Assembly: GCA_963169875.1 (NCBI GenBank)
Contig: CAUJEL010000139.1
Coordinates: 1 to 55,176, forward strand
Direction: 5' to 3'
Source: Candidatus Zhuqueibacterota bacterium
GTDB taxonomy: Bacteria; Zhuqueibacterota; Zhuqueibacteria; Residuimicrobiales; Residuimicrobiaceae
Length of the DNA: 55,176 nt
Position numbers and translations under genes: made by a program. The notes below the pieces were generated by a model. That model searched no databases. It saw only the letters and a list, made by a program, of their open reading frames with translations, and was not told the DNA's origin. Positions 44,801 through 52,905 of the stretch are shown here, piece after piece (within the stretch, counting starts at the first letter, position 1; each line of letters begins with the position of its first letter).

Positions 44801-46280
44801 AACGGTTCTGGATCGTGCCGTCGCGGCCGCTCAAGTCGTTCATGGAAAGCTGATAGTTGACTGGACCGGGGAGCAGTATTGCGATCGCGATCATTTCGCG
44901 GAGTTATACCGCCGCGCGGTGGTCCTGCGCCGCGGCAGTGAAGGCCCTTTTTCACTGGAGAACCTGCAACAATTCCTGCTCTCCTGGAACGGCATCAGTG
45001 CGCCATTCAGGAATCAAAACGATGTAATCGAACACTATATGGGTTATCCCTTTACGCCGCGTTTTTTTGAAGCGGAGTTACTTATTGGCCGCATGTCGTT
45101 GCAGGACGATTCTGTGGATGTTTCATTCTTTGCCGAGAGCGTTCGTCATGGCGAAATCGTGGTCTATGGATGGCGTTCAGAGGAGAAAATCCGTCTTCGC
45201 GTCGGTTTTTTCAAGCGGGGGAATGGCCATCTCCTTTTCACGGCAGCCTCGCTGGCGGCGCGCGCAGAAGAATTACAAGACAGCGAGCGTCTGGTTTGGC
45301 AGTTTTTGCGCGAGCAGGGGGCAAGCTATATGGATGAGATCGAACAGGGCTGCCAACTCACCAGGGCGCAAACCGTCGTCGCGCTGCGCGGATTGGCAGC
45401 GGCGACCCTGGTGAGCTGTGATGAGTATCGCACTTTTTTAGAGACGCTCTTTTCCCTAGATGGTCAGGTATCATTCCCGGAGATGGAAACGCTATCGCAT
45501 GCCGTCACGCCATCCTGGCCGAGAACGCATCCGCCGCGCGTCTCGCGGGATGCGGTGCGTAAAAAAATGCAAACCCGTATCCAGCAGCAACGCGGGCGCT
45601 GGTTTCTGCTGGCCTCTTACTCGGCCATGGGCAAAGAAATAAGCAGCGTTTCCCAGGCTGAAGCGCAAGCGCGACTCCTGCTGCTGCGTTATGGCATACT
45701 GGTCAAGGAGTGGTACCGCCGCGAGAGCGGACTGCTGCCGTGGCCGCGGCTGTTTCAGGTTTTAAAGCGGATGGAGTGGCAGGGAGAGATTCGCCGCGGC
45801 TATTTCATCCAGGGCCTTTCCGGTATCCAGTTTGCGCTGCCGGAGGCCCTGGAACGCCTGAAAGCAATCGTTTCCGCGCCCGAACCCGGCGGAACTGTTC
45901 ATCTGATCAGCATGGCGGATCCGGCCTTTCCACTAAGCCCGGATCTGGTGCCTGCCGCTGACGGTACAAGTGCACTTCCGCCGCGATTGCCCGGCAACTA
46001 TCTGGCCTTTAATGGCAAAGGTCAGGTCATCGCCATCCTGGAAAATTACGGCGTCAACATCCGTACCACCCATGCCTGCGCAGACGCGGACATCGACGCG
46101 CTGGCTGCGGCGCTGAAGCATCTGCTGGCGCTGCCTGTATCTCTGCGTCCGCGGCGCTTTCTTGCTATTGAGCGGATTGACGACGGGGCCGCGGCAGCAA
46201 GTCCACGGGCCAGCGCATTTCTGGACCAGGGCTATCACCACGATGGCAAGTGCCTTGTTTTATGGCCTTCTGATTTGTAA
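41820..46280 (+). CDS. lhr: Lhr-family large ATP-dependent helicase
   Basis: A 1486-residue superfamily 2 helicase, close to the length of E. coli Lhr. Motifs: Walker A APTGSGKT, Ib/TTPESL, DEIH box (YVIIDEIHNI), motif III SATQ, motif V ATASLELGIDIG and motif VI QRVGRSGH. The ATPase core (about 1-430) is followed by the winged-helix and Lhr-specific domains and a long C-terminal region (with FRFVSNNMYEYDRSRLP and RGYFIQGLSGIQFALPEA). Lhr unwinds RNA-DNA hybrids and is linked to DNA repair. ATG at 41820 with AGGAG upstream. It is flanked on both sides by repeat-rich gaps and has no obvious operon partner such as the nuclease often found with lhr. Confidence 0.92.
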   Translation: MSIDLFHPLVSNWFEKRFATASPPQLQGWPAIADGQNTLILAPTGSGKTLAAFLWCIDELLRLGMDRDAKEFERNLHGIHTLYISPLKALNNDIHRNLKEPLAGIHAEAEAAGTPAPLVRVQVRTGDTPASERAAMLRKPPHILITTPESLFLLLTSVKGRELFRNLRYVIIDEIHNISANKRGVHLSLSLERLEVLCHKSPVRIGLSATQKPLERIAAFLAGQTRADDGNWHPRPVTIVDCGQRKDLDVRVIAPVADYSELPEASVWPAVYQKLYELIRSHRTTLIFANMRAQTEKIARQLNEMHSRQVNTPDAIIALAHHGSLSKETRFDIENRLKSGDIPAVVATASLELGIDIGSIDLVVQLEAPRSVASALQRVGRSGHLLSATSKGRIIPLYSADLDDCVATTLAMHAGEIEETRIPENCLDVLAQQIVAEVAMQPQDRQQLYLRLRGSYCYRLLPEDVFNQVVEMLSGSYAQRDLKALAPRLTWDRVNDQLIARHGSRMLAVMNMGTIPDRAYYGVYLQDSKTRLGEVEEEFVFESRVGDHFFLGNNEWRILAIDRNQITVAPIEAQKPRAPFWKGESLFRDLGTSQHIGRFRRGFLEQGTAWPADMDKKMAEEAIWQNLRHYLSRQHAHCDGLATDRQFVVETFTDSGGQPYLVMHAPLGARITGLWAIGLASVLQQHGIEVQYAFDDDCVVLRLPESCEWPEFDALFALSVEVFEGFLRNALISTPLFSVRFRHNAARALLLPRSRPHKRIPLWLQRLRAADLLQSVRDSGDFPILLETYRDCLQDLFDWPGLRQVLQQINDKEISLHTCRTPSPSPMAAGVLFRFVSNNMYEYDRSRLPGQAASVSSELLAEILSRETIPAIVTAEMVAEAEARWQHTDPAFRARDAEDLYALLQKLGPLHDAELNVRCQKNPQAWLQSLADAGRIVYDESGQAWRVVGGDFVDAGTTPEQHLEEKVLRFLRPRGPQTLRQIAEALDTTPESIQTVLDRAVAAAQVVHGKLIVDWTGEQYCDRDHFAELYRRAVVLRRGSEGPFSLENLQQFLLSWNGISAPFRNQNDVIEHYMGYPFTPRFFEAELLIGRMSLQDDSVDVSFFAESVRHGEIVVYGWRSEEKIRLRVGFFKRGNGHLLFTAASLAARAEELQDSERLVWQFLREQGASYMDEIEQGCQLTRAQTVVALRGLAAATLVSCDEYRTFLETLFSLDGQVSFPEMETLSHAVTPSWPRTHPPRVSRDAVRKKMQTRIQQQRGRWFLLASYSAMGKEISSVSQAEAQARLLLLRYGILVKEWYRRESGLLPWPRLFQVLKRMEWQGEIRRGYFIQGLSGIQFALPEALERLKAIVSAPEPGGTVHLISMADPAFPLSPDLVPAADGTSALPPRLPGNYLAFNGKGQVIAILENYGVNIRTTHACADADIDALAAALKHLLALPVSLRPRRFLAIERIDDGAAAASPRASAFLDQGYHHDGKCLVLWPSDL

Positions 46281-46460
46281 GTGCATTAAAACACTATCTG
46301 AGCGGAATAACGCTTTTCTCTGCAGCGTTTGTTTGAATATCGAGAAGGATTCGAGGAGGTTGTTAAGCTTCTCAAAGCAATCGATAAAAGAATGGCCGGT
46401 TTTTTCTTCTCTCTGCGGCGTTGTATTTCTTAAGGCCCCGGAGATCTTGAATAGTGTTGT

Positions 46461-46504
46461 CTGAATTATTCGCCGCCGAATGCGCGAGATAAACAAATTA
46501 ACAG
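46461..46504 (+). repeat. Probable remnant of the 138-bp element
   Basis: CTGAATTATTCGCCGCCGA matches the start of copy A with one change, then continues ATGCGCGAGATAAAC, which fits copy B with deletions. An inverted CGCCGCAGAGAGAAGAAAAAA-type patch lies at about 46402-46422. The 259-bp gap 46281-46539 otherwise shows no gene. Confidence 0.5.
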
Positions 46505-46539
46505 GGGTTTTCCCGGACAACAAATAAAAGGAGGTTTTT

Positions 46540-47001
46540 ATGGCTGATCTTAATGTGGGCGATGTCGCCCCTGCATTTTCACTGCCCGCGACCACGGGTG
46601 AGACGATCTCTTTGCAGGATTTTTTGGGCAAAAAAAAGATCGTGCTCTATTTTTACCCGAAAGATGATACCCCGGGTTGTACCAAGGAAGCTTGCTCTTT
46701 CCGCGACACCCTGCCCAATATTCAAAAGAAGGACACAGTAGTGTTGGGCGTCAGCGCCGATGATTTGAAGGCGCATGACAAATTTATTAAAAAATACACC
46801 CTGAACTTTCCGTTGCTCTCCGATGCAGACCACAAGGTGGCGGAAGCTTACGGCGCCTGGGGCGAAAAATCCATGTATGGAAAAAAGTATTTTGGAATGA
46901 TCCGAAAAACCTTTATTATAGGCAAAGACGGCAAGCTGGACCATGTGTTCCACAAAGTGAAACCTGAGGAACACGGCGAAGAAATACTAAAACTCCTCTA
47001 A
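46540..47001 (+). CDS. bcp: Peroxiredoxin BCP/PrxQ
   Basis: A 153-residue thiol peroxidase. The active-site motif [11 protein letters not shown] has peroxidatic Cys47 and resolving Cys52, the five-residue spacing of BCP proteins. The PrxQ features [25 protein letters not shown] and [10 protein letters not shown] are present. It reduces hydroperoxides with thioredoxin in the cytoplasm. Strong ribosome binding site AAAGGAGG. It leads a close-packed row with larA-like, VOC and transporter genes (gaps 15, 12 and 10 bp), suggesting one transcript. Confidence 0.95.
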   Translation: MADLNVGDVAPAFSLPATTGETISLQDFLGKKKIVLYFYPKDDTPGCTKEACSFRDTLPNIQKKDTVVLGVSADDLKAHDKFIKKYTLNFPLLSDADHKVAEAYGAWGEKSMYGKKYFGMIRKTFIIGKDGKLDHVFHKVKPEEHGEEILKLL

Positions 47002-47016
47002 TTTGAGTACAAACGC

Positions 47017-48282
47017 ATGCAGTTAAAATACGGAACGGACTATGTTACGTTCACGCCGGACGCGGGTGTCGCCTGGACGGTTCTTCCTGAACAGGAACCA
47101 GGCGACTTTGCTGTCACTGGCCGCGCATTGATTGACAAGGCCGTGGCAGATTTGCTGCTGCAGCTGCGGGATACCGGCGTTGCTTCCGGATCCCGGCTTC
47201 TGCTGGTGGTACCGGATCATACCCGGCGCTGCCGCCTCGCAGAAATTTTAGGGGCACTTTTACCCGTCCTTGTCAAAAACTTGAATCCGGTGATCAAAAT
47301 AATCGTGGCCAATGGCAGTCACGTCCTGCAACCCGAAGCCGTGGTCCGGGAACTGGTCGGAGAATCCGTTTATGACCATTTCCCGGTCATTCAACACGAT
47401 GCCAGGGATGATGCGCAGTTGATTGAACTGGGTGTGACCAGTTATGGCACGCCGGTGCGGCTCAACAAACTGGTGCTCGAGTCGGATTGGATCATCACCA
47501 TCGGTGGAATACTGTATCATTATTTTGCCGGATTTGGCGGCGGCCCCAAGATGCTGCTTCCGGGGATCGCCGGTGTGGAGACCATCCGCAGCAATCATCG
47601 ACGCACACTGGACCCGCAAACTGGGATGTTTCATCGAGATTGTGAAGAAGGCAATATTCTCACCAATCCTGTTTTTGTCGATTTGGCACAGGTGGTAAAT
47701 TTTGTGCCCCGGGTCCTGTCGCTGCAAGTGGTGCTCTCTCCGCGTGGAGAAATCGTGGATGCCGAAGCAGGGCCTCTGCTCCCGGTGCACCAGCGCCTGT
47801 GCGAGCGGGTGCGGCAACTTTATGGCGTGCCGGTAAAGGAAAAAGCTGATGTGGTCGTTGTCAGTGCGGGCGGTTATCCGGCCGATGTGAATCTGATCCA
47901 GTCGCACAAATCCATTCACCATGCCTTTCAGGCGCTCAAGCCAGGGGGGGCCGTGATTGCGCTGGCCGAATGCCGTGAGGGCATTGGGTCCAGTTACTTC
48001 ATGCGCTATTTCAACGGCGCCACCTCGGCGCAGATGGGCGCCCGGTTGTTGAGCGATTACCAGATCAATGGTCATACGGCATTGGCCTTGCGCACCAAGA
48101 CCGAATCGGCGCGCATCATACTGGTCTCCAAACTGGATGCCAATGAGGTCCAGCAGACCGGTATGTGTCCAGCGGCTTCCTTTACAGAAGCCTGGGAAAT
48201 AGCAAAAAATCATCTGCCGGCCTCAGCCATGGGCTATATCATGCCCAATGGTTCCAAATATGCACCTGTGAAACAAAATTGA
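47017..48282 (+). CDS. LarA-family nickel-pincer racemase/epimerase
   Basis: A 421-residue LarA (DUF2088) protein. All key positions of lactate racemase appear in order: D67 and R70 in VPDHTRR, H102 in NGSHV, H168 in LYHYF, the cofactor-tethering K178 in GFGGGPKMLLPG, and H194-R195 in SNHRR. LarA enzymes racemise or epimerise alpha-hydroxy acids with a covalently bound nickel-pincer nucleotide made by LarB, LarC and LarE, none of which is in the window. Many LarA homologues act on other hydroxy acids, so lactate is only one option. The downstream VOC dioxygenase and transporter suggest an organic-acid pathway. Confidence 0.88.
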   Translation: MQLKYGTDYVTFTPDAGVAWTVLPEQEPGDFAVTGRALIDKAVADLLLQLRDTGVASGSRLLLVVPDHTRRCRLAEILGALLPVLVKNLNPVIKIIVANGSHVLQPEAVVRELVGESVYDHFPVIQHDARDDAQLIELGVTSYGTPVRLNKLVLESDWIITIGGILYHYFAGFGGGPKMLLPGIAGVETIRSNHRRTLDPQTGMFHRDCEEGNILTNPVFVDLAQVVNFVPRVLSLQVVLSPRGEIVDAEAGPLLPVHQRLCERVRQLYGVPVKEKADVVVVSAGGYPADVNLIQSHKSIHHAFQALKPGGAVIALAECREGIGSSYFMRYFNGATSAQMGARLLSDYQINGHTALALRTKTESARIILVSKLDANEVQQTGMCPAASFTEAWEIAKNHLPASAMGYIMPNGSKYAPVKQN

Positions 48283-48294
48283 CAGGATAGAAAT

Positions 48295-49308
48295 ATGTAC
48301 CAAAGTATTCAAGCTGAATTAGGGCAATTACGGGATCAACTCGGGGTATCCCCCATTGACCAGGTATTTGCAGGTTTGCACCACATCCGCTATACGGTAG
48401 CACCCGGTTCGGCTGTGCCATTCATTCTCGAGTGGGGGCAGAAGACCCGCTATCAGTTTGCCGGTGCTTTTCGCCGCACGGCAGACCAGTCGATTGAGTA
48501 TGTGCTTCGTCTTGCAGATAATCCCGTCGCTGTGATTGTCGAGGAGACCCCCGCGCTGCCGCACGGATTTCCCCGGCTTCGGTCTCTTGGCTTCCGGGTC
48601 CATGATCTCGCCGCGGTGCGCCAGGTCCTGCAGGAAGAAAATATTCATTTTTCGGAAAGGGATCATGCCCTGGTTACGGCGCCGCTGGCTGGATTGGGTG
48701 ATTCTTTCTCGTACGTGACGCGCGAGGAGATGGATTGGTTTTCGTCAGCCGAATACACTGATTATAAGCCGGAAAATTCTGACACTCTGTTGCAGCGAAA
48801 AGAAAATGTTAATCTGCAGGATGTACAGGGTATCGACCACATTGCGTACCGCACCCGGCTGGATGAAGTGCGTTTGGCCGCGAGATTGTTGATGCGGCTG
48901 ACAGCTTACCGGTTTGATTCCTGTTATACGGTGGACGGCCAGTACGCGGAAACCATGGTGTTTCGCTGGGGGCATGAAAAACCGGCCATGGTCGCTTCGT
49001 ACGGATGGAATGAGGAATCGGTCGTGCATAACTACGTCGCCAAGTATGGACCGCGGGTTCATCATCTGGCGTTCTATGTCAACAAGGTGCTTGCGCTGGT
49101 AGAACATCAGAAGAAAAGCGGCATGGAATTCACCACGCAGGAGATGATCGGGGATGCATCGCGGGGCATCCTGCAAATCTTTACCACGCCCTCCCCGCAC
49201 AGTCATGAGATCTGCGAATACATCGAACGTTTTGGCGGTTTCCGCGGTTTTTTCGATAAAGGCAATGTGGCCGAATTGATGGGTTCGACGGAAAAATTCA
49301 ACCAGTAA
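48295..49308 (+). CDS. HPPD-like two-domain VOC dioxygenase
   Basis: A 337-residue protein of two vicinal-oxygen-chelate domains, related to 4-hydroxyphenylpyruvate dioxygenase. The metal triad positions are conserved: His in GIDHIAYR, His in RVHHLAFYV and Glu in HEICEYIERFGG. The C-terminus GFRGFFDKGNVAELMGSTE corresponds to the HPPD end, in which a helix closes the active site. LQIFTTP matches the HPPD strand LLQIFT. It is a little shorter than usual HPPD (about 355-380). It may act on hydroxyphenylpyruvate (tyrosine breakdown) or on another 2-oxo acid. No homogentisate dioxygenase is nearby. Confidence 0.75.
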   Translation: MYQSIQAELGQLRDQLGVSPIDQVFAGLHHIRYTVAPGSAVPFILEWGQKTRYQFAGAFRRTADQSIEYVLRLADNPVAVIVEETPALPHGFPRLRSLGFRVHDLAAVRQVLQEENIHFSERDHALVTAPLAGLGDSFSYVTREEMDWFSSAEYTDYKPENSDTLLQRKENVNLQDVQGIDHIAYRTRLDEVRLAARLLMRLTAYRFDSCYTVDGQYAETMVFRWGHEKPAMVASYGWNEESVVHNYVAKYGPRVHHLAFYVNKVLALVEHQKKSGMEFTTQEMIGDASRGILQIFTTPSPHSHEICEYIERFGGFRGFFDKGNVAELMGSTEKFNQ

Positions 49309-49318
49309 GGACACCCGC

Positions 49319-50788
49319 ATGGAAAAGAACAAAGGCACCATATTATCCTCATTCCCGCGCGTTTTTTGGGTTGCCAATGTGATGGAGTTGTTCGAGCGCG
49401 CCGCTTATTATGGCATGAACTCTGTTTTAGCGGTCTATCTTTCCAACAGTGTGCAGCAGGGCGGGCTCGGATTTGCTGAACAGTCGGTGGGTTTTCTGCA
49501 GAGTCTGGTCTATGCCATGACGTATATCGTGCCCATCCTGGGTGGTGCGTTGGCGGACCGCTATGGTTACCGGCGCATGCTCATGATCGCCTTTTCGTTG
49601 CTGACCGCGGGCTATTATATTTCGGGAAATGTGTCCCAGTACGGCGTCGTCTTTTCCAGTCTTTTATTGCTCGCCACTGGCGCGGGATTGTTCAAGCCCA
49701 TCATCTCCGGCACGCTGGCGCGTACAACGACTGAAGAGAATTCCGGGTTTGGATTTGGCATCTATTACTGGATGATCAATCTGGGTGCTTTTTTGGCGCC
49801 TCTGTTGGTGAGTTATTTGAAGGGATTTTCCTGGTCGCTGGTATTCACCGTTTCAGCCATCTATTGCGCCTTGATGCTCATACCGGTTGTCTTTTTTTAC
49901 AAAGATCCACCCAAGCCGGAAAACAAAAAGACCCTGGGGCAGGTCCTGGGCAGCGCGGCGATGGTGCTGGCGGACGCGCGCTTCATGCTGATGATTTTTG
50001 TCTATTCCTGTTTCTGGATTTTGTACTTTCAGCAGTTTGGTTCTGTTTTGTGGTATATGCGGGATTTTGTCGACAAGGCGCCCGTCAATGCGTTTTTTGC
50101 CTCCCTGGGCATCCCCTTCAATTTTGATGTGGAGCACGTCACCGTCATCAATGCTGGAACGATCATTTTGCTGCAGGTGCTGGTCAGCCGCGCGGTGAAA
50201 AATGTCAAGGCTTTACCCACCATGGTGACCGGAATCCTCTTTGGTTCCCTGGGGTTCGTCTTTTTGGCATTCGCGCAATCGCCATGGATTTTTATCCTTG
50301 GGTTGATGGTGTTTTCGATTGGGGAGATGACCGCGCATCCCAAGTACTACAGCTATGTCGGTCTGATAGCGCCGGCGGACAAGAAAGCGGTCTATATGGG
50401 CTATGCTTTTCTCTATGGGGTCATCGGCAGTCTGGTGGGATCCAACCTCGGCGGCATGATGTACGGAAAAATCCTCAAGCCCCTGGTGGGTCAGGTTGGG
50501 GTTGCGGCAACCGTTCGCGAATTCTGGCTTATTTTTGCGGTACTTGGCCTGGTCACAATGGCGGGTCTGCTCGCCTATCATCGCTATTTCAGTGAGGATA
50601 CCGAAGCGACGCGTCTTCGCGCCAAACGCATCATGACGGTTTTGTATGCATTGCTGGCGGTGGCTGGGGCTGCTTTTCTCTATAATTCACTAGGCAGTGC
50701 GGCGGTTGATTATAAAACCATGGTTCAATCCGTGATATTGTTGCTTGTAGGCGGGGGAGGTCTCGCGGTCAGTCTGCGGCGGGCATAG
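49319..50788 (+). CDS. POT-family (MFS) peptide or organic-acid transporter
   Basis: A 489-residue membrane protein with about 12-14 hydrophobic helices. The N-terminal motif VMELFERAAYYGMNSVLAVYL is the ExxERxxYYG motif of proton-coupled oligopeptide transporters, followed by the MFS loop GGALADRYGYRRML and the POT helix-4/5 motif GAGLFKPIISGTLAR. These proteins import di- and tripeptides with protons; relatives carry nitrate or organic acids. It starts 10 bp after the dioxygenase gene, so it may supply tyrosine-containing peptides or an organic-acid substrate. It converges with the flavodoxin-like gene. Confidence 0.87.
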   Translation: MEKNKGTILSSFPRVFWVANVMELFERAAYYGMNSVLAVYLSNSVQQGGLGFAEQSVGFLQSLVYAMTYIVPILGGALADRYGYRRMLMIAFSLLTAGYYISGNVSQYGVVFSSLLLLATGAGLFKPIISGTLARTTTEENSGFGFGIYYWMINLGAFLAPLLVSYLKGFSWSLVFTVSAIYCALMLIPVVFFYKDPPKPENKKTLGQVLGSAAMVLADARFMLMIFVYSCFWILYFQQFGSVLWYMRDFVDKAPVNAFFASLGIPFNFDVEHVTVINAGTIILLQVLVSRAVKNVKALPTMVTGILFGSLGFVFLAFAQSPWIFILGLMVFSIGEMTAHPKYYSYVGLIAPADKKAVYMGYAFLYGVIGSLVGSNLGGMMYGKILKPLVGQVGVAATVREFWLIFAVLGLVTMAGLLAYHRYFSEDTEATRLRAKRIMTVLYALLAVAGAAFLYNSLGSAAVDYKTMVQSVILLLVGGGGLAVSLRRA

Positions 50789-50793
50789 GTTTC

Positions 50794-51363
50794 TCAAGAT
50801 TTGCCTGCGGTTTGCGACGCCGCTTTTTCGGCGCTTTTTTGCAGCAGTATTTCCCGCAGTGCCGCCGCCCATTGACGTATGTAGGACCAGTCGCGTGTAT
50901 CCACACTGCCTTCGCCCGGCAACCCGGATTTTTCCAGAACGCGGCGCATGAGGTTCTGCATGACGGGATTGAGACGATTGAAATCGATCTTGCCGCCAAA
51001 GGCTTCAGCGGCAACCGGTTTGATCTGGGGAAATCTCTGTTGAAATACGGGAAGAAATTTATTTTTCACTTCCTCCCGGCCCAGTTCACAGTTTGCCGAG
51101 AGACAAACCAGGAAAAAAGCCACTGCTTTTTCCTGCAGTTCATGACGATGCAGTGCGAGGAAATCAACCACATTGGCCATGGGGTGTTCTGCGCGCACCG
51201 AGCTGCCGAGCACAACGCTGTCATATTGGCGGATGTCCTTGGCGTCATCAATAGAAATCAGATAAACTTCAAAGGTTTTTTCTTCGCTCAGGATGGTTTT
51301 GATCTCTTCAGCAACTTCCCGGGTTGTGCCGTAGCCGCTGCTGTAAGTGACGAGTATTTTCAT
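50794..51363 (-). CDS. Flavodoxin-like protein, HemG-type
   Basis: A 189-residue protein with a flavodoxin fold. The FMN phosphate loop is YSSGYGTTREVAE at the N-terminus; SVVLGSSVRAEHP and FFLVCLSANC match the isoalloxazine loops. The layout is that of menaquinone-dependent protoporphyrinogen oxidase HemG and related flavodoxin domain proteins. No other haem gene is nearby, so the role is uncertain. The ATG at 51363 begins the flavodoxin strand MKILVTYSS; codons upstream to 51408 are not needed. Divergent from the radical SAM gene. Confidence 0.75.
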   Translation of the reverse strand: MKILVTYSSGYGTTREVAEEIKTILSEEKTFEVYLISIDDAKDIRQYDSVVLGSSVRAEHPMANVVDFLALHRHELQEKAVAFFLVCLSANCELGREEVKNKFLPVFQQRFPQIKPVAAEAFGGKIDFNRLNPVMQNLMRRVLEKSGLPGEGSVDTRDWSYIRQWAAALREILLQKSAEKAASQTAGKS

Positions 51364-51425
51364 AAGTAAAGCCTGATTAATAATAAGGGATGAAACTTCC
51401 CGGGCCAACTGGACTATGCTATTTC

Positions 51426-51436
51426 CTAACAGTTAG
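51426..51436. promoter_or_regulatory. Small palindrome in divergent promoter region
   Basis: CTAAC-A-GTTAG lies between the flavodoxin-like and radical SAM genes (109-bp gap), 37 bp before the latter. It may be an operator; no binding protein is known. Confidence 0.25.
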
Positions 51437-51472
51437 TAACAACTGCATTTGGCGAAAAATTTCCTGTAACTT

Positions 51473-52804
51473 ATGCGTATTGTTTTAATTCAGCCACCCT
51501 TTGAAGACTTTTTTGCCACGCCCATACGTTTTTACCCGTTGGGACTCACTTATGTGGCAGTAACATTGAGACTATGCGGCCATGAAGTTGCCGTGCTGGA
51601 TACCTTGACGCCTTTGCACAAGCGCACCATCACTCTTCCCCCCTCATTCTCGCATTTACGACAGCATCTCAACGAGACACCTCATTTTTTTAAACATTAT
51701 TTTCGTTTTGGCAAAGAGGATCATGCCATCTTGCAGGAGATTGCCGCGCTGCGACCGCATGCGGTCGGCCTCTCGGCGCAGTTCACCGCCTATTATAAAA
51801 ATGTGCATGAACTGGCCGGTAAAATTAAAAACGAATTAGGCCTGTTCGTGTTCATCGGTGGGAACCATGCCACAGCCCTCTCAGCGGAAATCCGGCAGCG
51901 ATCCCCCGCCATCGATGTCATTGTCAACGGTCCGGCGGAAAATGGATTGGGCGAGGTCTTGCAGCGTCTGGATGCTTCTTCCTCGTTCACGGGACTGGAC
52001 TGGCGCACGCTTCAACCGGCCCACGATTTGATACATTTTCAGGATTATCAGATTGGCAAGAGGAATTATGCTTCTTTAATATGCAGCCGCGGTTGTCCCG
52101 CAGGATGTGAGTTCTGCTCGGTGCAAAACATGTTCGGCAGGCGGATTGCGTATCGCAGCATCGAATCCATTCTGGCCGAAATGCACTACCTCTATGACCA
52201 GCATCAGGTTCGCATCTTCAATTTCGAAGATGATAATTTGACGTGCCATCGAAGCTGGTTCAAGTCATTCATGGCGGCCCTGTTAAAGGAGTCCAGATTC
52301 AAGGATATTGAATTGACGGCCATGAACGGGATTTGTTATCCAACCCTGGATGAAGAACTGCTGTCTCTGATGTGGCAGGCGGGCTTCCGGCGTCTCAATC
52401 TATCTCTGGTGACTCAGGATCCCCGCCTGCGCCGGGTGTATCAGCGCCCCGGCGCTGGGCAGGATCTGCAACCGGTGATCCGGGCTGCACAAAACCTGGG
52501 GTTTCAGATCACGGTTTATCTCATCATCGGCTTGCCCGAACAGACCTATGAGGAGGTCAAAGGGACAATCGATCATCTGCTTGATTTGAATGTGCTGGTA
52601 GGCCCATCGGTTTTTTATCTGCCCCCGGCGAGTCCGCTTTTGCAGCGTCTGCAAATCGACCGTAAAATTCTTTCGGACTGGAACTTGTACCGGTCCGCTG
52701 CTTTTGCCATTGAAACGGAGCATCTTTCGCGGCAGCAGTTGGTTGAACTTTTTATCTATGCCCGGGGTGAAAATCTCTCCAGAACAGGGCAGGGAATGGA
52801 TTGA
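51473..52804 (+). CDS. B12-binding-type radical SAM protein
   Basis: A 443-residue protein. The N-terminal part (about 1-170) has the Rossmann-like cobalamin-binding layout (IVLIQPPFEDF, GLTYVAVTLRLCGHEVAVLD, FVFIGGNHATALS). The radical SAM core follows, with the 4Fe-4S motif CPAGCEFC preceded by a further Cys (ICSRG). Later features are FEDDNLTCHRSWF and VYLIIGLPEQTYEEV. Such enzymes perform methylations or rearrangements at unactivated carbons, often in lipid, cofactor or natural-product synthesis. The substrate is unknown. It is followed after about 100 bp by a glutamine synthetase. Confidence 0.88.
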   Translation: MRIVLIQPPFEDFFATPIRFYPLGLTYVAVTLRLCGHEVAVLDTLTPLHKRTITLPPSFSHLRQHLNETPHFFKHYFRFGKEDHAILQEIAALRPHAVGLSAQFTAYYKNVHELAGKIKNELGLFVFIGGNHATALSAEIRQRSPAIDVIVNGPAENGLGEVLQRLDASSSFTGLDWRTLQPAHDLIHFQDYQIGKRNYASLICSRGCPAGCEFCSVQNMFGRRIAYRSIESILAEMHYLYDQHQVRIFNFEDDNLTCHRSWFKSFMAALLKESRFKDIELTAMNGICYPTLDEELLSLMWQAGFRRLNLSLVTQDPRLRRVYQRPGAGQDLQPVIRAAQNLGFQITVYLIIGLPEQTYEEVKGTIDHLLDLNVLVGPSVFYLPPASPLLQRLQIDRKILSDWNLYRSAAFAIETEHLSRQQLVELFIYARGENLSRTGQGMD

Positions 52805-52905
52805 TCCGCTTATTTTCCTTGTCCGAATCAACAGAATTTACGTATATTGATAGCGCGAACAGGATCGGGGATAGCCCGAAATCATCAGAGTATAGGGAGG
52901 AATGG

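Noticed and set aside
46281-46539. Small gene between the helicase and bcp
   Set aside because: Frames here are extensions or shadows; the sequence is mostly element remnants.
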